64,000 nt of DNA from Caldanaerobacter subterraneus (GTDB lineage Bacteria > Bacillota > Thermoanaerobacteria > Thermoanaerobacterales > Thermoanaerobacteraceae). Of this stretch, positions 15,080 through 25,375 are shown one piece after another. The stretch covers positions 29,066-93,065 of the forward strand of contig NZ_SLWU01000009.1 in NCBI RefSeq assembly GCF_004345675.1. The letters run 5' to 3'. Each line of letters begins with the position of its first letter. Position 1 is the first letter of the stretch. A model generated the notes under the pieces. It was not told where the DNA came from. It saw nothing but the letters and a program-made list of their open reading frames with translations, and made no database searches. The position numbers were made by a program, and so were the translations under genes.

Positions 15080-16255
15080 TCACCCCTCTAAGCTTACATT
15101 TTTCCCTAAAATTATGGTTATATCAGCATCGCTTTTTTTCTGGTAGTCCTCTACTATCACAGCATTTTTAAGAAGCTTCTTGAGCTCATTTGCAACCTTT
15201 TTATTCTCACTTCTTAAAATTATCTGAGTAGTATCATAAGAAGCTCCATTCACATTTCCCACGCGAACCACATCAAAGCCCTGCTGTTTTAAAATTTCCG
15301 CCACTTTCCCTGCAGCTCCAGGAATGCCACACCCATTTAATACTTCTATTTTAACAGACTGATTTAATTCCCCTTTTTGTAAATCTGACATGAATTTTTT
15401 TATCTCCTCTGAATCTACAACATAGTAAGCTATGCCATTTATATATTCAGGGTTTCCAGGCAGTGTAGCAGTAATTATGTCATTTTTACTAACTTTTGCA
15501 GCGTACTCGGCGTATTTGACCATCAGAGAAGGAGGGATATTAGTCTCCACATATTGATTGACCGTCTTTAAGAGCTGAGGCAATTTCAAAAGAATAGAAG
15601 GGCTTTTAATTTTGTCTAAAGCCGCCAACAAAAATTCCCTCTGGACCTTTACCCTCTCTAAATCCTGCTCAGCATAACCATGTCTAAACCTCACCAACTG
15701 CAAAGCCTTTTCTCCATTCAAATGCTGCCACCCTTTTTTCAGGTGAATATGCAAATTCCCTGCATAATCGTCATAATTCATGTCCATAGGAACGTTCATC
15801 TCCACGCCACCTATAGCATCCACAAGCTTTTCAAAACCTTCATAGTCAATTTTCACATAGTAGCTAATGTCTTCTCCAGTAAGCTGTGATACTACTTCCA
15901 TGGCAAGTTTAGGTCCGCCAATTGGATAGGCTACGTTTATTTTTTGAACCCCATGGCCGGGAATTGTGACCATGGTATCTCTCGGAATGGACAAAATATA
16001 CCCCTTTTGCGTATTGACATTGTAGGAAATGACCATCATAGTATCTGACCTATGAGGGTCATCAGGAGAAGTCTCGTCAATCCCCAAAATTAGCACTTTT
16101 ATCTCCTCAAGGTTCTTTTTATCCTCCTTAGTTGGAAGGTTCATCAAGCTCGCATCAGAGGGATTTAAAGACTTCAAATATATATATGCTCCAGTCCCCA
16201 AGCCGAGTACCAAAAGTCCCAAAAATAGAGCGAAAATTTTAAAAAATCTCCTCAC
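15080..16255 (-). CDS. LCP family cell wall polymer ligase with LytR C-terminal domain
   Basis: LytR-CpsA-Psr enzymes attach anionic polymers such as teichoic acids to peptidoglycan outside the membrane. One N-terminal transmembrane helix (about 6-27) precedes the LCP domain (about 55-225, RSDTMMVISYN and ILSIPRDTMV with the Arg residues that bind pyrophosphate). A LytR_C domain follows (about 297-385). The GTG start overlaps the end of yqeK by 17 bases and is preceded by GGAGAG, so translation is probably coupled. Confidence 0.92.
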   Translation of the reverse strand: MRRFFKIFALFLGLLVLGLGTGAYIYLKSLNPSDASLMNLPTKEDKKNLEEIKVLILGIDETSPDDPHRSDTMMVISYNVNTQKGYILSIPRDTMVTIPGHGVQKINVAYPIGGPKLAMEVVSQLTGEDISYYVKIDYEGFEKLVDAIGGVEMNVPMDMNYDDYAGNLHIHLKKGWQHLNGEKALQLVRFRHGYAEQDLERVKVQREFLLAALDKIKSPSILLKLPQLLKTVNQYVETNIPPSLMVKYAEYAAKVSKNDIITATLPGNPEYINGIAYYVVDSEEIKKFMSDLQKGELNQSVKIEVLNGCGIPGAAGKVAEILKQQGFDVVRVGNVNGASYDTTQIILRSENKKVANELKKLLKNAVIVEDYQKKSDADITIILGKNVSLEG

Positions 16256-16835
16256 GTTTCTCCTCTCCCAATTTTAAAAGAATGTCGTTTCTTCCGCTCA
16301 CAGTTTTCTCATAAAGTATCATATTTCTCTTTATCACATAGCATATAGTGCTGTCATAAGCTCTTAAAACAGCTAAATCTAAATCCTTCCAAGAAAGTTC
16401 CCTTAATTCCTCCACCCCTTCAAAATCCCTATTTGGCTCTATATAGTCTGCTAAAAATATAATCTTGTCTAAAAGAGACATGTTAACATCTCCTGTAGTG
16501 TGAAGAGCAATCGCTCTTTTTATCTCCTCATCTGTTACTCCAAACAATTCTTGAGCCAGATAAGCCCCAACAGGTCCGTGCAACAAAAAAGGCACTTTAA
16601 GAAGAACCTCATCTACGCGAACTCCGTACTTGTGAGCCATCTTTACAAGCTCTTCATCAGAAAAGCCCTTTGCACAGTCATGCAGAAGCCCTGCCACCCT
16701 AGCTTTTTCAACATCCTCTCCGTATTTCTCAGCAAGCTTTACAGCTGTTTCCATAACCCCAACAGAATGGATGTACCTTTCTTTATCCAGCATTTCTTTT
16801 AGTTTTTCTTTCATCCATTCAATGTCATGCCTCAT
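16239..16835 (-). CDS. yqeK: YqeK HD-domain hydrolase (Ap4A phosphatase)
   Basis: YqeK-type enzymes symmetrically split diadenosine tetraphosphate to ADP. The HD motif is LLHDCAK near residue 50, with the upstream His in RYIHSVGV and a downstream HTTGD. The length of 198 residues is typical. It overlaps nadD by 4 bases (ATGA), the arrangement known from Bacillus. Confidence 0.93.
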
Positions 16836-17461
16836 CTTGAGTCATCCTCTTTATAAAGCTTGTATTTCTGGATGTACCTTTCTACTGGCTCTGGCAGAAG
16901 GTACTTTATAGGTCTACCCTTTGCCACTCTTTCCCTTATATCAGTGGAAGAAATTGCTAAAGAAGGAACTGTAACTTTGTAAATCACATCTCCATAAAGC
17001 TTTCTTATCTTGTCAAGCTCTTGGTCAATCTTATTCCCTTCAATGCCAGGACGGGTTGCGGCTACAAAATAGCACAGCCTCAAAAGCTCGTCCGCATTTT
17101 TCCAAGTGAGAATCTCTAATACAGCATCTGCCCCTGTTATAAAGTAAAACAGGGTTTTTTCTCCATACATTTTCTTAAACTCTTTTATAGTGTCAATTGT
17201 GTAGGTGTAGCCTTCTCTGTCTATTTCAATCGAAGAAACTTCAAAAAATGGATTTGTTATAGTAGCCAAAATAGTCATCAAATACCTGTGTTTTTTGTCA
17301 GTCACTTTCCTCTTCACTTTATGAGGAGGATTGCCAGCAGGTACAAAAATTACCTTATCCAGCTTAAATTCATCCCTTACAGCTTCCGCTGTGACCAAAT
17401 GGCCATAATGTATAGGGTCAAATGTGCCTCCCATTATACCAAGCCTGAGCTCCCTTTCCAA
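16832..17461 (-). CDS. nadD: Nicotinate-nucleotide adenylyltransferase NadD
   Basis: NadD makes deamido-NAD from nicotinate mononucleotide and ATP. The nucleotidyltransferase signatures [12 protein letters not shown] and SSTDIRER are present, with PAGNPPHK between them. The start is TTG with AGGGGG 7 bases upstream. Another NAD gene, nicotinate phosphoribosyltransferase, lies at 50639. A promoter with an unusual palindrome precedes nadD. Confidence 0.95.
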
Positions 17462-17475
17462 TTTATATCCCCCTG

Positions 17476-17525
17476 CTTTTTTAATGTATACTTACATTAT
17501 ACATTAAAAAAGTGAAAATGCACAA
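17476..17525 (-). promoter_or_regulatory. nadD operon promoter overlapped by a 15-bp palindrome
   Basis: On the minus strand TTGTGC (17520-17525), an 18-base spacer and TATAAT (17496-17501) form a promoter. CTTTTTTAATGTATA (17476-17490) and TATACATTAAAAAAG (17498-17512) are perfect inverted arms with a 7-base gap and cover the -10 box and transcription start. This is typical of a repressor operator. Confidence 0.65.
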
Positions 17526-17535
17526 CTTGAAGTTT

Positions 17536-18831
<1,296 letters not shown>

Positions 18832-18838
18832 CTAATTA

Positions 18839-19060
18839 TTATGCCTTTTTCAAAAGAGTTTTTATAATTTCCTGAGGATTTTCACAGTTAAAAATTTCTC
18901 TCTCCTCATTTAAATTATCAATCATTCTGTGTATGTAATCAACCACCTTATCCAATTTCCCCAGCTGGGCATATCCTAAAATCACTTGGAGGTCATTTAA
19001 AAGCTCATGCCTTCTTTTTCTCATGTACTCTACCAATACCTCCACATCCGACACAACCAT
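18839..19060 (-). CDS. Spo0B-like helical phosphotransferase domain protein
   Basis: The short protein (73 residues from the ATG at 19058-19060; a TTG at 19078 is also in frame) carries the Spo0B/SpoOB_a helical hairpin with MRKRRHELLNDLQVILGY. The His in RHELLND is the phosphorylated residue in Spo0B, which relays phosphate between Spo0F and Spo0A. It lacks the C-terminal domain of Bacillus Spo0B, so relay function is uncertain. Its position between rpmA and obg matches spo0B in Bacillus. Confidence 0.8.
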   Translation of the reverse strand: MVVSDVEVLVEYMRKRRHELLNDLQVILGYAQLGKLDKVVDYIHRMIDNLNEEREIFNCENPQEIIKTLLKKA

Positions 19061-19087
19061 CCCACGCTTTCTAATCAAAATTATGAA

Positions 19088-19113
19088 AAAATCCTGGCGT
19101 AAACCAGGATTTT
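19088..19113 (-). terminator. Terminator of the rplU-prp-rpmA operon
   Basis: AAAATCCTGG/CCAGGATTTT forms a 10-bp stem with a 6-base loop at the stop codon of rpmA. T-rich sequence follows on the minus strand. Confidence 0.8.
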
Positions 19114-19399
19114 AACTCTGAGCAACTTTTCTTTCTGGATAAACACTTACCTGTTTCTTGTCGCGACCCTTTCTCTCAAATACCACATATCCATCTATCA
19201 AAGCAAAAAGCGTGTCGTCTTTCCCTATTCCTACGTTAGCACCTGGGTGTATCTTAGTACCTCTCTGTCTTACCAGTATATTTCCTGCAAGTACAAACTG
19301 CCCATCTGACCTTTTGACGCCTAACCTTTTGGATTCGCTGTCACGTCCGTTTCTAGAACTGCCCACCCCTTTTTTGTGAGCAAAAAGCTGCAGTATCAT
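19112..19399 (-). CDS. rpmA: Ribosomal protein L27 with cleavable N-terminal extension
   Basis: The 95-residue L27 begins [22 protein letters not shown]. The first six residues are the Firmicute N-terminal extension ending in a phenylalanine before AHKKG. The Prp protease, encoded directly upstream, removes this extension; uncleaved L27 would obstruct the peptidyl-transferase centre. The body is canonical ([37 protein letters not shown]). Confidence 0.97.
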   Translation of the reverse strand: MILQLFAHKKGVGSSRNGRDSESKRLGVKRSDGQFVLAGNILVRQRGTKIHPGANVGIGKDDTLFALIDGYVVFERKGRDKKQVSVYPERKVAQS

Positions 19400-19402
19400 C
19401 CC

Positions 19403-19729
19403 TTACACCTCCTCTACCTTCACATACTCACTGTATCCACTAGCCACATCCTTAAGGCCCAAAACCATAGTTTCTAGTATAGCCTGTAGCTTGATTTTGT
19501 CTTCTTCTTTCAAAACTTCTTTAACTTCCACTTCTAAATTGCCTTCCTCGATCTCTTTTCTAATTTTTACTCCCTTTATATTCTCTATCCCCAAAACCGC
19601 CGTCTGGGAAATAGCAGAAACAGCTGCACACACTATATCTTTTCCATACTCGTCATACCCTGCATGTCCTTTTACATAAAACTTGTATATATCCCCTTGA
19701 GGATTTCTCCACACTTTCACTTCAATCAT
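19403..19729 (-). CDS. prp: Prp, cysteine protease processing L27
   Basis: Prp (YsxB) is a cysteine protease that trims the N-terminus of L27. The catalytic His and Cys are in KGHAGYDEYGKDIVCAAVSAI (His about 22, Cys about 34). The 108-residue length and the place between rplU and rpmA are characteristic. The presence of the cleavable L27 extension next door supports the call. Confidence 0.93.
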   Translation of the reverse strand: MIEVKVWRNPQGDIYKFYVKGHAGYDEYGKDIVCAAVSAISQTAVLGIENIKGVKIRKEIEEGNLEVEVKEVLKEEDKIKLQAILETMVLGLKDVASGYSEYVKVEEV

Positions 19730-19731
19730 GG

Positions 19732-20046
19732 CTATTTTTCAATCTTCTCAATCTGAATCTTCGTGTACGGCTGGCGATGTCCCTGTCTTCTTCTGTAGTT
19801 TTTCTTTGGCTTATACTTAAATACCCTTATCTTTGGCCCTTTCCCATGCTCCAATACCTTAGCAGTCACTTTTACATTCTCAAGATAGGGTTTCCCAAAC
19901 TCTACATTGCCATCTTCAAAGGATACAGCCAATACTTTGTCTAAGGCTATAACTTCCCCTTCAGGATAGTTCAATTTTTCAACCTTCAGGACATCTCCTT
20001 CTCTGACCATGTACTGTTTTCCACCTGTTTCAATTATTGCGTACAT
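19732..20046 (-). CDS. rplU: Ribosomal protein L21
   Basis: L21 is a 50S ribosomal protein. I start at the ATG at 20044-20046 ([14 protein letters not shown]), since GGAGGTG lies 5 bases upstream and the longer frame (to 20082) runs through the leader RNA. The length of 104 residues is normal, and the C-terminal [12 protein letters not shown] is typical. It is the first gene of rplU-prp-rpmA. Confidence 0.97.
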   Translation of the reverse strand: MYAIIETGGKQYMVREGDVLKVEKLNYPEGEVIALDKVLAVSFEDGNVEFGKPYLENVKVTAKVLEHGKGPKIRVFKYKPKKNYRRRQGHRQPYTKIQIEKIEK

Positions 20047-20047
20047 C

Positions 20048-20120
20048 ACTGCACCTCCTCCATCCAGTCTCGCCGAGAACAAGGTAAAATTTTAAAACCC
20101 GTCTCGAGCGGCCACAAGTG
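20048..20120 (-). promoter_or_regulatory. L21 leader RNA
   Basis: The minus-strand leader before rplU contains GGCCGCTCGAGACGGG and then CTCGGCGAGACTGGATGG. This matches the conserved ribosomal protein L21 leader found in Firmicutes, which is thought to give feedback control. Confidence 0.75.
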
Positions 20121-20122
20121 AT

Positions 20123-20152
20123 ATTTTAACACAATAAAACACCACTTGTCAA
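20123..20152 (-). promoter_or_regulatory. Promoter of the rplU operon
   Basis: TTGACA (20147-20152), an 18-base spacer and TAAAAT (20123-20128) lie on the minus strand just before the L21 leader. Confidence 0.75.
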
Positions 20153-20165
20153 TTAAAAAGCAATG

Positions 20166-20516
20166 TCAAATGCTCTGCGCGCCCTTTTCTCCCTCTCCCT
20201 CTTCCTTCCCTCTGTCAAGATTGTAATTTTGAAGAGCAGTCACTTTTTGTATCAGTTCCTCTTTTTCCTTTTCAAGCTCTTTTATTCGATTGTTAAGCCC
20301 TCTTATCGTAGCGCTGTAGCGTATTTGCCCAAACACCCCTATTATTCCTACAATGATAGCTCCAACAGCCGCCGAAAGCAGGATAACTAGTGCTTGCGAC
20401 ATAGAATAATGCCAGTACAAAAAGCTTATGTCAACTGGTCCAGAGTTAGAAATTGCAAAAATTGCTACTATGATGGCAAATATAAGGGCTAGAATAGTGT
20501 AATACTGCCCTTTCAT
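20166..20516 (-). CDS. LapA-domain membrane protein (DUF1049)
   Basis: The 116-residue protein has two transmembrane helices (about 5-24 and 42-64) with the LapA signature ISNSGPVDISFLYW and a C-terminal coiled coil (about 68-95). The family is widespread. In E. coli LapA works in lipopolysaccharide assembly; the Gram-positive role is unknown. I use the ATG at 20514-20516, with AGAGGTGG upstream, rather than the TTG at 20537. Confidence 0.85.
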   Translation of the reverse strand: MKGQYYTILALIFAIIVAIFAISNSGPVDISFLYWHYSMSQALVILLSAAVGAIIVGIIGVFGQIRYSATIRGLNNRIKELEKEKEELIQKVTALQNYNLDRGKEEGEGEKGAQSI

Positions 20517-20562
20517 AAAAATCCACCTCTTTTTCAAATCATTAACACAATTTCTTATCTTT

Positions 20563-20591
20563 ATAATAAGTTTATCCTTTTAAGTTGTCAA
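20563..20591 (-). promoter_or_regulatory. Promoter of the lapA-like gene
   Basis: TTGACA (20586-20591) is followed after 17 bases by TATTAT (20563-20568) on the minus strand, in the gap after rng. Confidence 0.65.
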
Positions 20592-20597
20592 CACAAT

Positions 20598-22016
20598 TCA
20601 TTCAAATTCCACCTCAAACTTACCGTACTCGCTAAAAACCTCTTCAAAGATGAGTTTAATTCCCCGACTTTTTTCGTATTCCTCTATAAGCTTTTTTCTG
20701 CTAAGAATTTCTCCCACTTTTTTATCCCCTTTTACTATCACTTTTTTCACCAAAACATGTCTTAATATTCTCTCAATCTGGTTTTTAAGCCTTTTGTATA
20801 TGTACTCCTCAGAATACACTGTACCAGTACCACCACACACCGGACATTTAACTTTTAAAAAGCTGGAAATCTCTTCTCTGACTTTTTTCCGCGTCATCTC
20901 TACAAGCCCAAGCTGTGTAAATCCTAAAACCGTGCACTTTGCCCTATCCTGTTTCAATTTCTCTTTAAAAAATTCCAGCAATTCCTTTTTAAAATTTTCA
21001 TTTTTCATATCTATAAAGTCTATGAGTATAATCCCTCCAATATCTCTTAATTTAAGCTGCAAAGCAATCTCTTCCGCCGCTTCCAAATTCGTCTTAAATA
21101 TGGTCTCTTCAAGCGAACTCTTACCAACATATTTCCCCGTATTGACATCAATAACAGTTAAAGCCTCTGTCTGGTCTATAACCAAAAAACCTCCGCTTTT
21201 GAGCCAAACCCTTTTGTTTAGAAGCTTTTCTACTTGAAAGTCCACTCCATATATTCCTGAGACATCCCCTCTTTCAAGAACTATTTCAATATCTTTTCCA
21301 ATCTTTTTTAAGTACTGATTCACTTTCTCATATTCTTCTTCATCGTTTATCACAATTTCGTCCACATCATAAGAAAGAAAGTCCCTCAAATACTTCACAG
21401 CAATGCTTTCCTCGCTATAAATGAGGGAAGGAGAAGGAAGCAACTTAAAATTTTCTTTTATTTTCTCGTAAACAGAAAGTAATTTCTCTATATCCTCTTT
21501 TATCTCTTCCTCTTTGGCATTTTTAGAAGATGTCCTCATTATGAGTCCCATGCCTTCAGGCTTTAGTCTTCTCGCAATCTCGGCCAACTTTGCCCTATCT
21601 GCCGGATTTTCAATCCTGTGAGAGACGTTCACATAGTTCATAAAAGGCATCAAAACCACATATTCGCCCGGTATTGAAATATTAGTTGTAACACGAGGAC
21701 TTTTAAGGCCAATTGCCTCTTTTGTAACCTGCACCATCACTTCCTGACCCGGTTTTAAAACTTGTGTTATGGACTTGTCTTCCCTCCCCACAACATCTTC
21801 TAAAAATAAAAAAGCATTTTTATTAAGACCTATATCTACAAAGGCTGCCTGCATCCCCTTTAAGACGTTTTCTACTTTCCCCTTGTAAATATTCCCCAAG
21901 ATATTTTTGCCGTTTTTTCTCTCTGGCCTGTACTCTTTTAGTTTCCCATCTTCTAAAAAAGCAATCTGACACAGTTTTTCATCTATATCAATAATAAGCC
22001 TTTTCAAAATTTTCAC
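20598..22016 (-). CDS. rng: Ribonuclease G (RNase E/G family)
   Basis: This is an endoribonuclease acting in rRNA maturation and mRNA decay. Domains: S1 RNA-binding (about 38-125), then the RNase H-like and DNase I-like catalytic parts. Catalytic aspartates lie in VIDVNTG and LIDFIDM. The zinc-link motif CPVCGGTG is near residue 390. The start is GTG (22014-22016); an in-frame TTG four codons later, behind GAGGTG, is an alternative. In actinobacteria and firmicutes rng commonly sits beside rplU-rpmA, as here, with the radical SAM pair upstream. Confidence 0.93.
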   Translation of the reverse strand: MKILKRLIIDIDEKLCQIAFLEDGKLKEYRPERKNGKNILGNIYKGKVENVLKGMQAAFVDIGLNKNAFLFLEDVVGREDKSITQVLKPGQEVMVQVTKEAIGLKSPRVTTNISIPGEYVVLMPFMNYVNVSHRIENPADRAKLAEIARRLKPEGMGLIMRTSSKNAKEEEIKEDIEKLLSVYEKIKENFKLLPSPSLIYSEESIAVKYLRDFLSYDVDEIVINDEEEYEKVNQYLKKIGKDIEIVLERGDVSGIYGVDFQVEKLLNKRVWLKSGGFLVIDQTEALTVIDVNTGKYVGKSSLEETIFKTNLEAAEEIALQLKLRDIGGIILIDFIDMKNENFKKELLEFFKEKLKQDRAKCTVLGFTQLGLVEMTRKKVREEISSFLKVKCPVCGGTGTVYSEEYIYKRLKNQIERILRHVLVKKVIVKGDKKVGEILSRKKLIEEYEKSRGIKLIFEEVFSEYGKFEVEFE

Positions 22017-22025
22017 CTCAGTTCC

Positions 22026-22679
22026 TCACTCTAAAAACATGTTCTTTCTGTGAATTTTATAATACTCCAAATCAAAAGCATCCCCTATATATTCATTAAA
22101 AGCTTTTAAAAGGTGAAAGGGATTAGGAGAACCTTCCCCCAGCTTCATTTTAACATAAAATTTTGCCCTTTCCCCATTCATATCAATGAGATAAAACTCC
22201 TCAAGATAAGACTTTAAATCAACGAGCTTTTTCCCTTTTTTAGTCTCTTTCTCTATTTCTATTGTATCTTTCGCCATAAATCTTTTCACTGCTTCCTCTA
22301 AGCCCTCTACCTCTTTTTTTAAAAAAACCTCCACCAAATAATCTGCTCCTTTAATTCTTGAAGATAAAGAATCTCTAACGTCCACCTCAAAGACCTCTAC
22401 AATCTTAATACCTGAAGGTAAAACTTCATTCATTCTCTCTTTAAATTCATGCGGTGAAATGTCCTCTTCCACGTCTACGTCCATGTAATCCCCCTCAGTA
22501 GTTGCCCCCACCATCAAAGCAGGGCCAAAAGAAATTCTCGGATGTGGATTAAATCCTTGAGAAAATGCCACTTTTATATCAGCTCTCCTCAATGCCCTCT
22601 GGATCACTCTTAAAAGGTCTAGGTGAGATATAAACTTTACCTCTTCACCTTTTGTGTACTTACTTCTTAGGCGCTTCAA
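22026..22679 (-). CDS. TIGR03936 family protein (DUF2344), radical-SAM linked
   Basis: The 217-residue protein begins with RSKYTKGEEVKFISHLDLLR and continues FSQGFNPHPRISFGPAL, the hallmarks of DUF2344. The family is encoded almost always beside a TIGR03960 radical SAM protein, as here, and may act with it in RNA modification; the exact reaction is not established. The TTG start overlaps the end of the upstream gene, with GGGGGTC before it. Confidence 0.9.
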   Translation of the reverse strand: MKRLRSKYTKGEEVKFISHLDLLRVIQRALRRADIKVAFSQGFNPHPRISFGPALMVGATTEGDYMDVDVEEDISPHEFKERMNEVLPSGIKIVEVFEVDVRDSLSSRIKGADYLVEVFLKKEVEGLEEAVKRFMAKDTIEIEKETKKGKKLVDLKSYLEEFYLIDMNGERAKFYVKMKLGEGSPNPFHLLKAFNEYIGDAFDLEYYKIHRKNMFLE

Positions 22680-24510
22680 AACAGATGACCCCCTCGTCGT
22701 AGTCCTTCACTCCACAGCCAGTGCAGTAATAGCGGCAGTCGTGGGTAATTCTGCCTTCCAAAGCTTTTTTATATTCTCTTTCTAAAAACTTTTTTGTAAC
22801 TCCCACATCTACCACGTCCCAAGGAAGAACTTCATCTATTTCCCATTCTCTGTTGGCATAAAAATGTGGATTAACTCCTGTTTCTTTAAAAGCTTTTTCC
22901 CACTTTTCATGGTCAAAATAGTCATCCCATCCGTCAAACTTACAGCCTTTTTCCCAAGCCTTTATTATCGCTTTTCCTACCCTTCTATCTCCTCTAGAAA
23001 TTGTAGCCTCGAGAAAACTCATGTATGGATTGTGCCAGTTGTACTTCAACACTTTGCTTTTTAACCTCTCTTTCAAGAAATTCTGCTTTTCAATTATCCT
23101 TTTTACGCTATCCTGAGCAACCCATTGAAAAGGCGTGAAGGGCTTTGGAACAAAAGTAGAAGTACTCACTGTAACTCTCAAATTCTTGATGTTTCCCTTC
23201 ACCCTCTTGTAGTTATCAACTATCTTATAAGCCAAATCCACTATCCCTTCCACGTCCTCCATCGTCTCTGTGGGAAGTCCAATCATGAAGTAGAGTTTGA
23301 TGTTGTTCCACCCAGCTTCAAAAGCAGAAGCCGTAGCCTCTAAAATGTCCTCTTCTGTAATTCCTTTGTTTATGACATCTCTCAACCTCTGGGTTCCAGC
23401 TTCAGGAGCCAGAGTAAGCCCTGTCTTCCTCACCTTTTGTATCTCTTTTAGCAAATTTATAGACACAGCATCCACTCTGCTGGAAGGAATTGAAACACCT
23501 ATTCCCTTCTCTTGATACCTTGATATGAGCTCTTTTATCAAGTCTTCTATCTGCGAATAATCAAAAGTGCTCAAAGAGGCAAGAGAAATTTCCTCATAAC
23601 CAGTGGATTTGACAAGCTTGTCCGCCAACTCAAGAATTTTCTCCTTCGACTTTTCCCTTAAAGGCCTGTAAATCATCCCTGCCTGACAGAATCTACACCC
23701 TCTAGTACATCCTCTAAAAATCTCTAGCATTATCCTATCATGCACAATATCCATAAAGGGTACTATCTGCTCTTCAGGGTGATACACATTTTCAAAATCT
23801 TTTACTATTCTTTTCTTAACCCTTTCAGGAATGCCCTTTTTTATAGGGCGTATTTCCTTAATTTTTCCGTCTTTATCATACTCCTCAATGTAGTACTTTG
23901 GCACATACACTCCTTGTATCTGCGAGACAGCCTCTAAAAATTCCTCCCTTTCTCCTCCTCTTTCCTTCCATTCAATGTAAGCATCTATTATTTCGTGAAT
24001 TACTTCCTCCCCTTCACCCATCACAAAAAAATCGATGACCTCAGATAAAGGAGCAGGATTGTAAGCACAGGGTCCTCCAGCTATGACAAAAGGAAGCCCC
24101 TCTCTTTCTCTAGACAGAATAGGTATATTAGCAAGATTTAACATATTTATCACATTAGTATAGCTTAACTCGTACTGAAGAGTAAAGCCCACAAAATCAA
24201 ATTCTGAAAGAGGGGTTTTGGTCTCCAGTGTAAAAAGTGGAATTTTATTTTGCCTCATCAAAGCTTCCATATCAACCCAAGGTGCAAATACCCTTTCGCA
24301 GTACACGTCTTCCCTTTTGTTTAAAAGGTGGTACAAGATTCTCATCCCAAGGTGAGACATGCCCACCTCATATACGTCTGGAAAAGCAAAGGCAAACCTC
24401 ACCTTTACTTCCTTCGGATTTTTTAAGACTGAATTCAATTCCCCTCCTGTATAGCGGGTAGGCTTGCTCACCTTCATAAGGAGGGAATCAACTTTTTCCT
24501 TTATATCCAT
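22660..24510 (-). CDS. TIGR03960 family B12-binding radical SAM protein
   Basis: The N-terminal part (about 20-190) is a B12-binding-like domain. The radical SAM core follows, with GCTRGCRFCQAG (CxxxCxxC, near residue 275) for the 4Fe-4S cluster and an elongator-like C-terminal region with further cysteines (CRYYCTGCGV). I start at the ATG at 24508-24510, because GGAGGAGG lies directly before it, rather than at 24552. It probably works with the DUF2344 protein encoded downstream; substrate unknown. Confidence 0.9.
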   Translation of the reverse strand: MDIKEKVDSLLMKVSKPTRYTGGELNSVLKNPKEVKVRFAFAFPDVYEVGMSHLGMRILYHLLNKREDVYCERVFAPWVDMEALMRQNKIPLFTLETKTPLSEFDFVGFTLQYELSYTNVINMLNLANIPILSREREGLPFVIAGGPCAYNPAPLSEVIDFFVMGEGEEVIHEIIDAYIEWKERGGEREEFLEAVSQIQGVYVPKYYIEEYDKDGKIKEIRPIKKGIPERVKKRIVKDFENVYHPEEQIVPFMDIVHDRIMLEIFRGCTRGCRFCQAGMIYRPLREKSKEKILELADKLVKSTGYEEISLASLSTFDYSQIEDLIKELISRYQEKGIGVSIPSSRVDAVSINLLKEIQKVRKTGLTLAPEAGTQRLRDVINKGITEEDILEATASAFEAGWNNIKLYFMIGLPTETMEDVEGIVDLAYKIVDNYKRVKGNIKNLRVTVSTSTFVPKPFTPFQWVAQDSVKRIIEKQNFLKERLKSKVLKYNWHNPYMSFLEATISRGDRRVGKAIIKAWEKGCKFDGWDDYFDHEKWEKAFKETGVNPHFYANREWEIDEVLPWDVVDVGVTKKFLEREYKKALEGRITHDCRYYCTGCGVKDYDEGVICFEAPKK

Positions 24511-24538
24511 TCTTCCTCCTCCAGTGTTTTTCTTAATT

Positions 24539-25375
24539 TTACAAAATATCACCTATACAGCTGTTCAGCCCATATTCTAAAGCTTTTTCAAAAAATTCTG
24601 ATTCTGTCATCCTATATTTTTCCCTCAAATTGCTGTCTAATATTATTATAACATGGTACTTCGACGGCATAAAATTTTTTATTATATCTTTCAGCTTCGC
24701 TTTTTCAGATACTGCCAGATGGTGAACAGCCATCGTTCCTTTTTTATAAAATTCTACTTTTTTTCTGTATAAATTTCTCATCTGCAAAAAAGCAGACATC
24801 TTTTTTTCTTTATTTGCTGCAATTACAAGAAGCACTGCTAAAAATGTATATAAAACATTCCTGCTCACCTGGGAAATGTCTTTGAAGGAAACCCACAAGA
24901 GGCTAAAGGAAATGAGATAGGTCCCATAAGTTGAAACAAGAATCGCGCTCCTTAAACTGAGAAAGTAAGACAGGAAACTTTTCAAAATCCTGCCTCCGTC
25001 AAGAGGTAATCCTGGCAAAAGATTAAAAAAAGCCATTATCAGATTGGCTTTTATAAAATAGTCAAGTCTTATATCAAAAATTTGGGAAAATAGCTCAGAT
25101 AAAAAAGCAAAAAAGATATTAAAAAAAGGACCAGCCAGCGCTATTAGAATTTCCAAATCCGGACGTATAAAAACAGTTGGATCTAGAAAAGCCACTCCCC
25201 CAAAAGGATATATATTTACTTCTAAAACTTCCACCTTAAGCTTTTTTGCCGCCAAAACATGTCCCGTTTCGTGCACACACACCACAAGAAATATGCTGAA
25301 AAGTTCTTTCACAAAGCCTAAAAAAATCAAAAGCAATCCAAACACAAAAGTAGAAAAGTGGACTTTTACCTTCAT
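24539..25375 (-). CDS. spoIVFB: SpoIVFB-like site-2 metalloprotease (M50)
   Basis: This intramembrane zinc protease has HETGH (about 32-36) and the third-ligand motif NLLPGLPLDGGR (about 116-127) among five or six membrane helices. In sporulation SpoIVFB cuts pro-sigma-K in the mother cell. A C-terminal CBS-like remnant domain (about 200-278) follows. It overlaps the upstream SpoIVFA-like gene by 4 bases, the arrangement of the Bacillus spoIVF operon. Confidence 0.88.
   Translation of the reverse strand: MKVKVHFSTFVFGLLLIFLGFVKELFSIFLVVCVHETGHVLAAKKLKVEVLEVNIYPFGGVAFLDPTVFIRPDLEILIALAGPFFNIFFAFLSELFSQIFDIRLDYFIKANLIMAFFNLLPGLPLDGGRILKSFLSYFLSLRSAILVSTYGTYLISFSLLWVSFKDISQVSRNVLYTFLAVLLVIAANKEKKMSAFLQMRNLYRKKVEFYKKGTMAVHHLAVSEKAKLKDIIKNFMPSKYHVIIILDSNLREKYRMTESEFFEKALEYGLNSCIGDIL

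Noticed and set aside
17476..17512. Terminator of obg
   Set aside because: The stem is AT-rich, no T-run follows on the minus strand, and it overlaps a -10 box of a convincing promoter.
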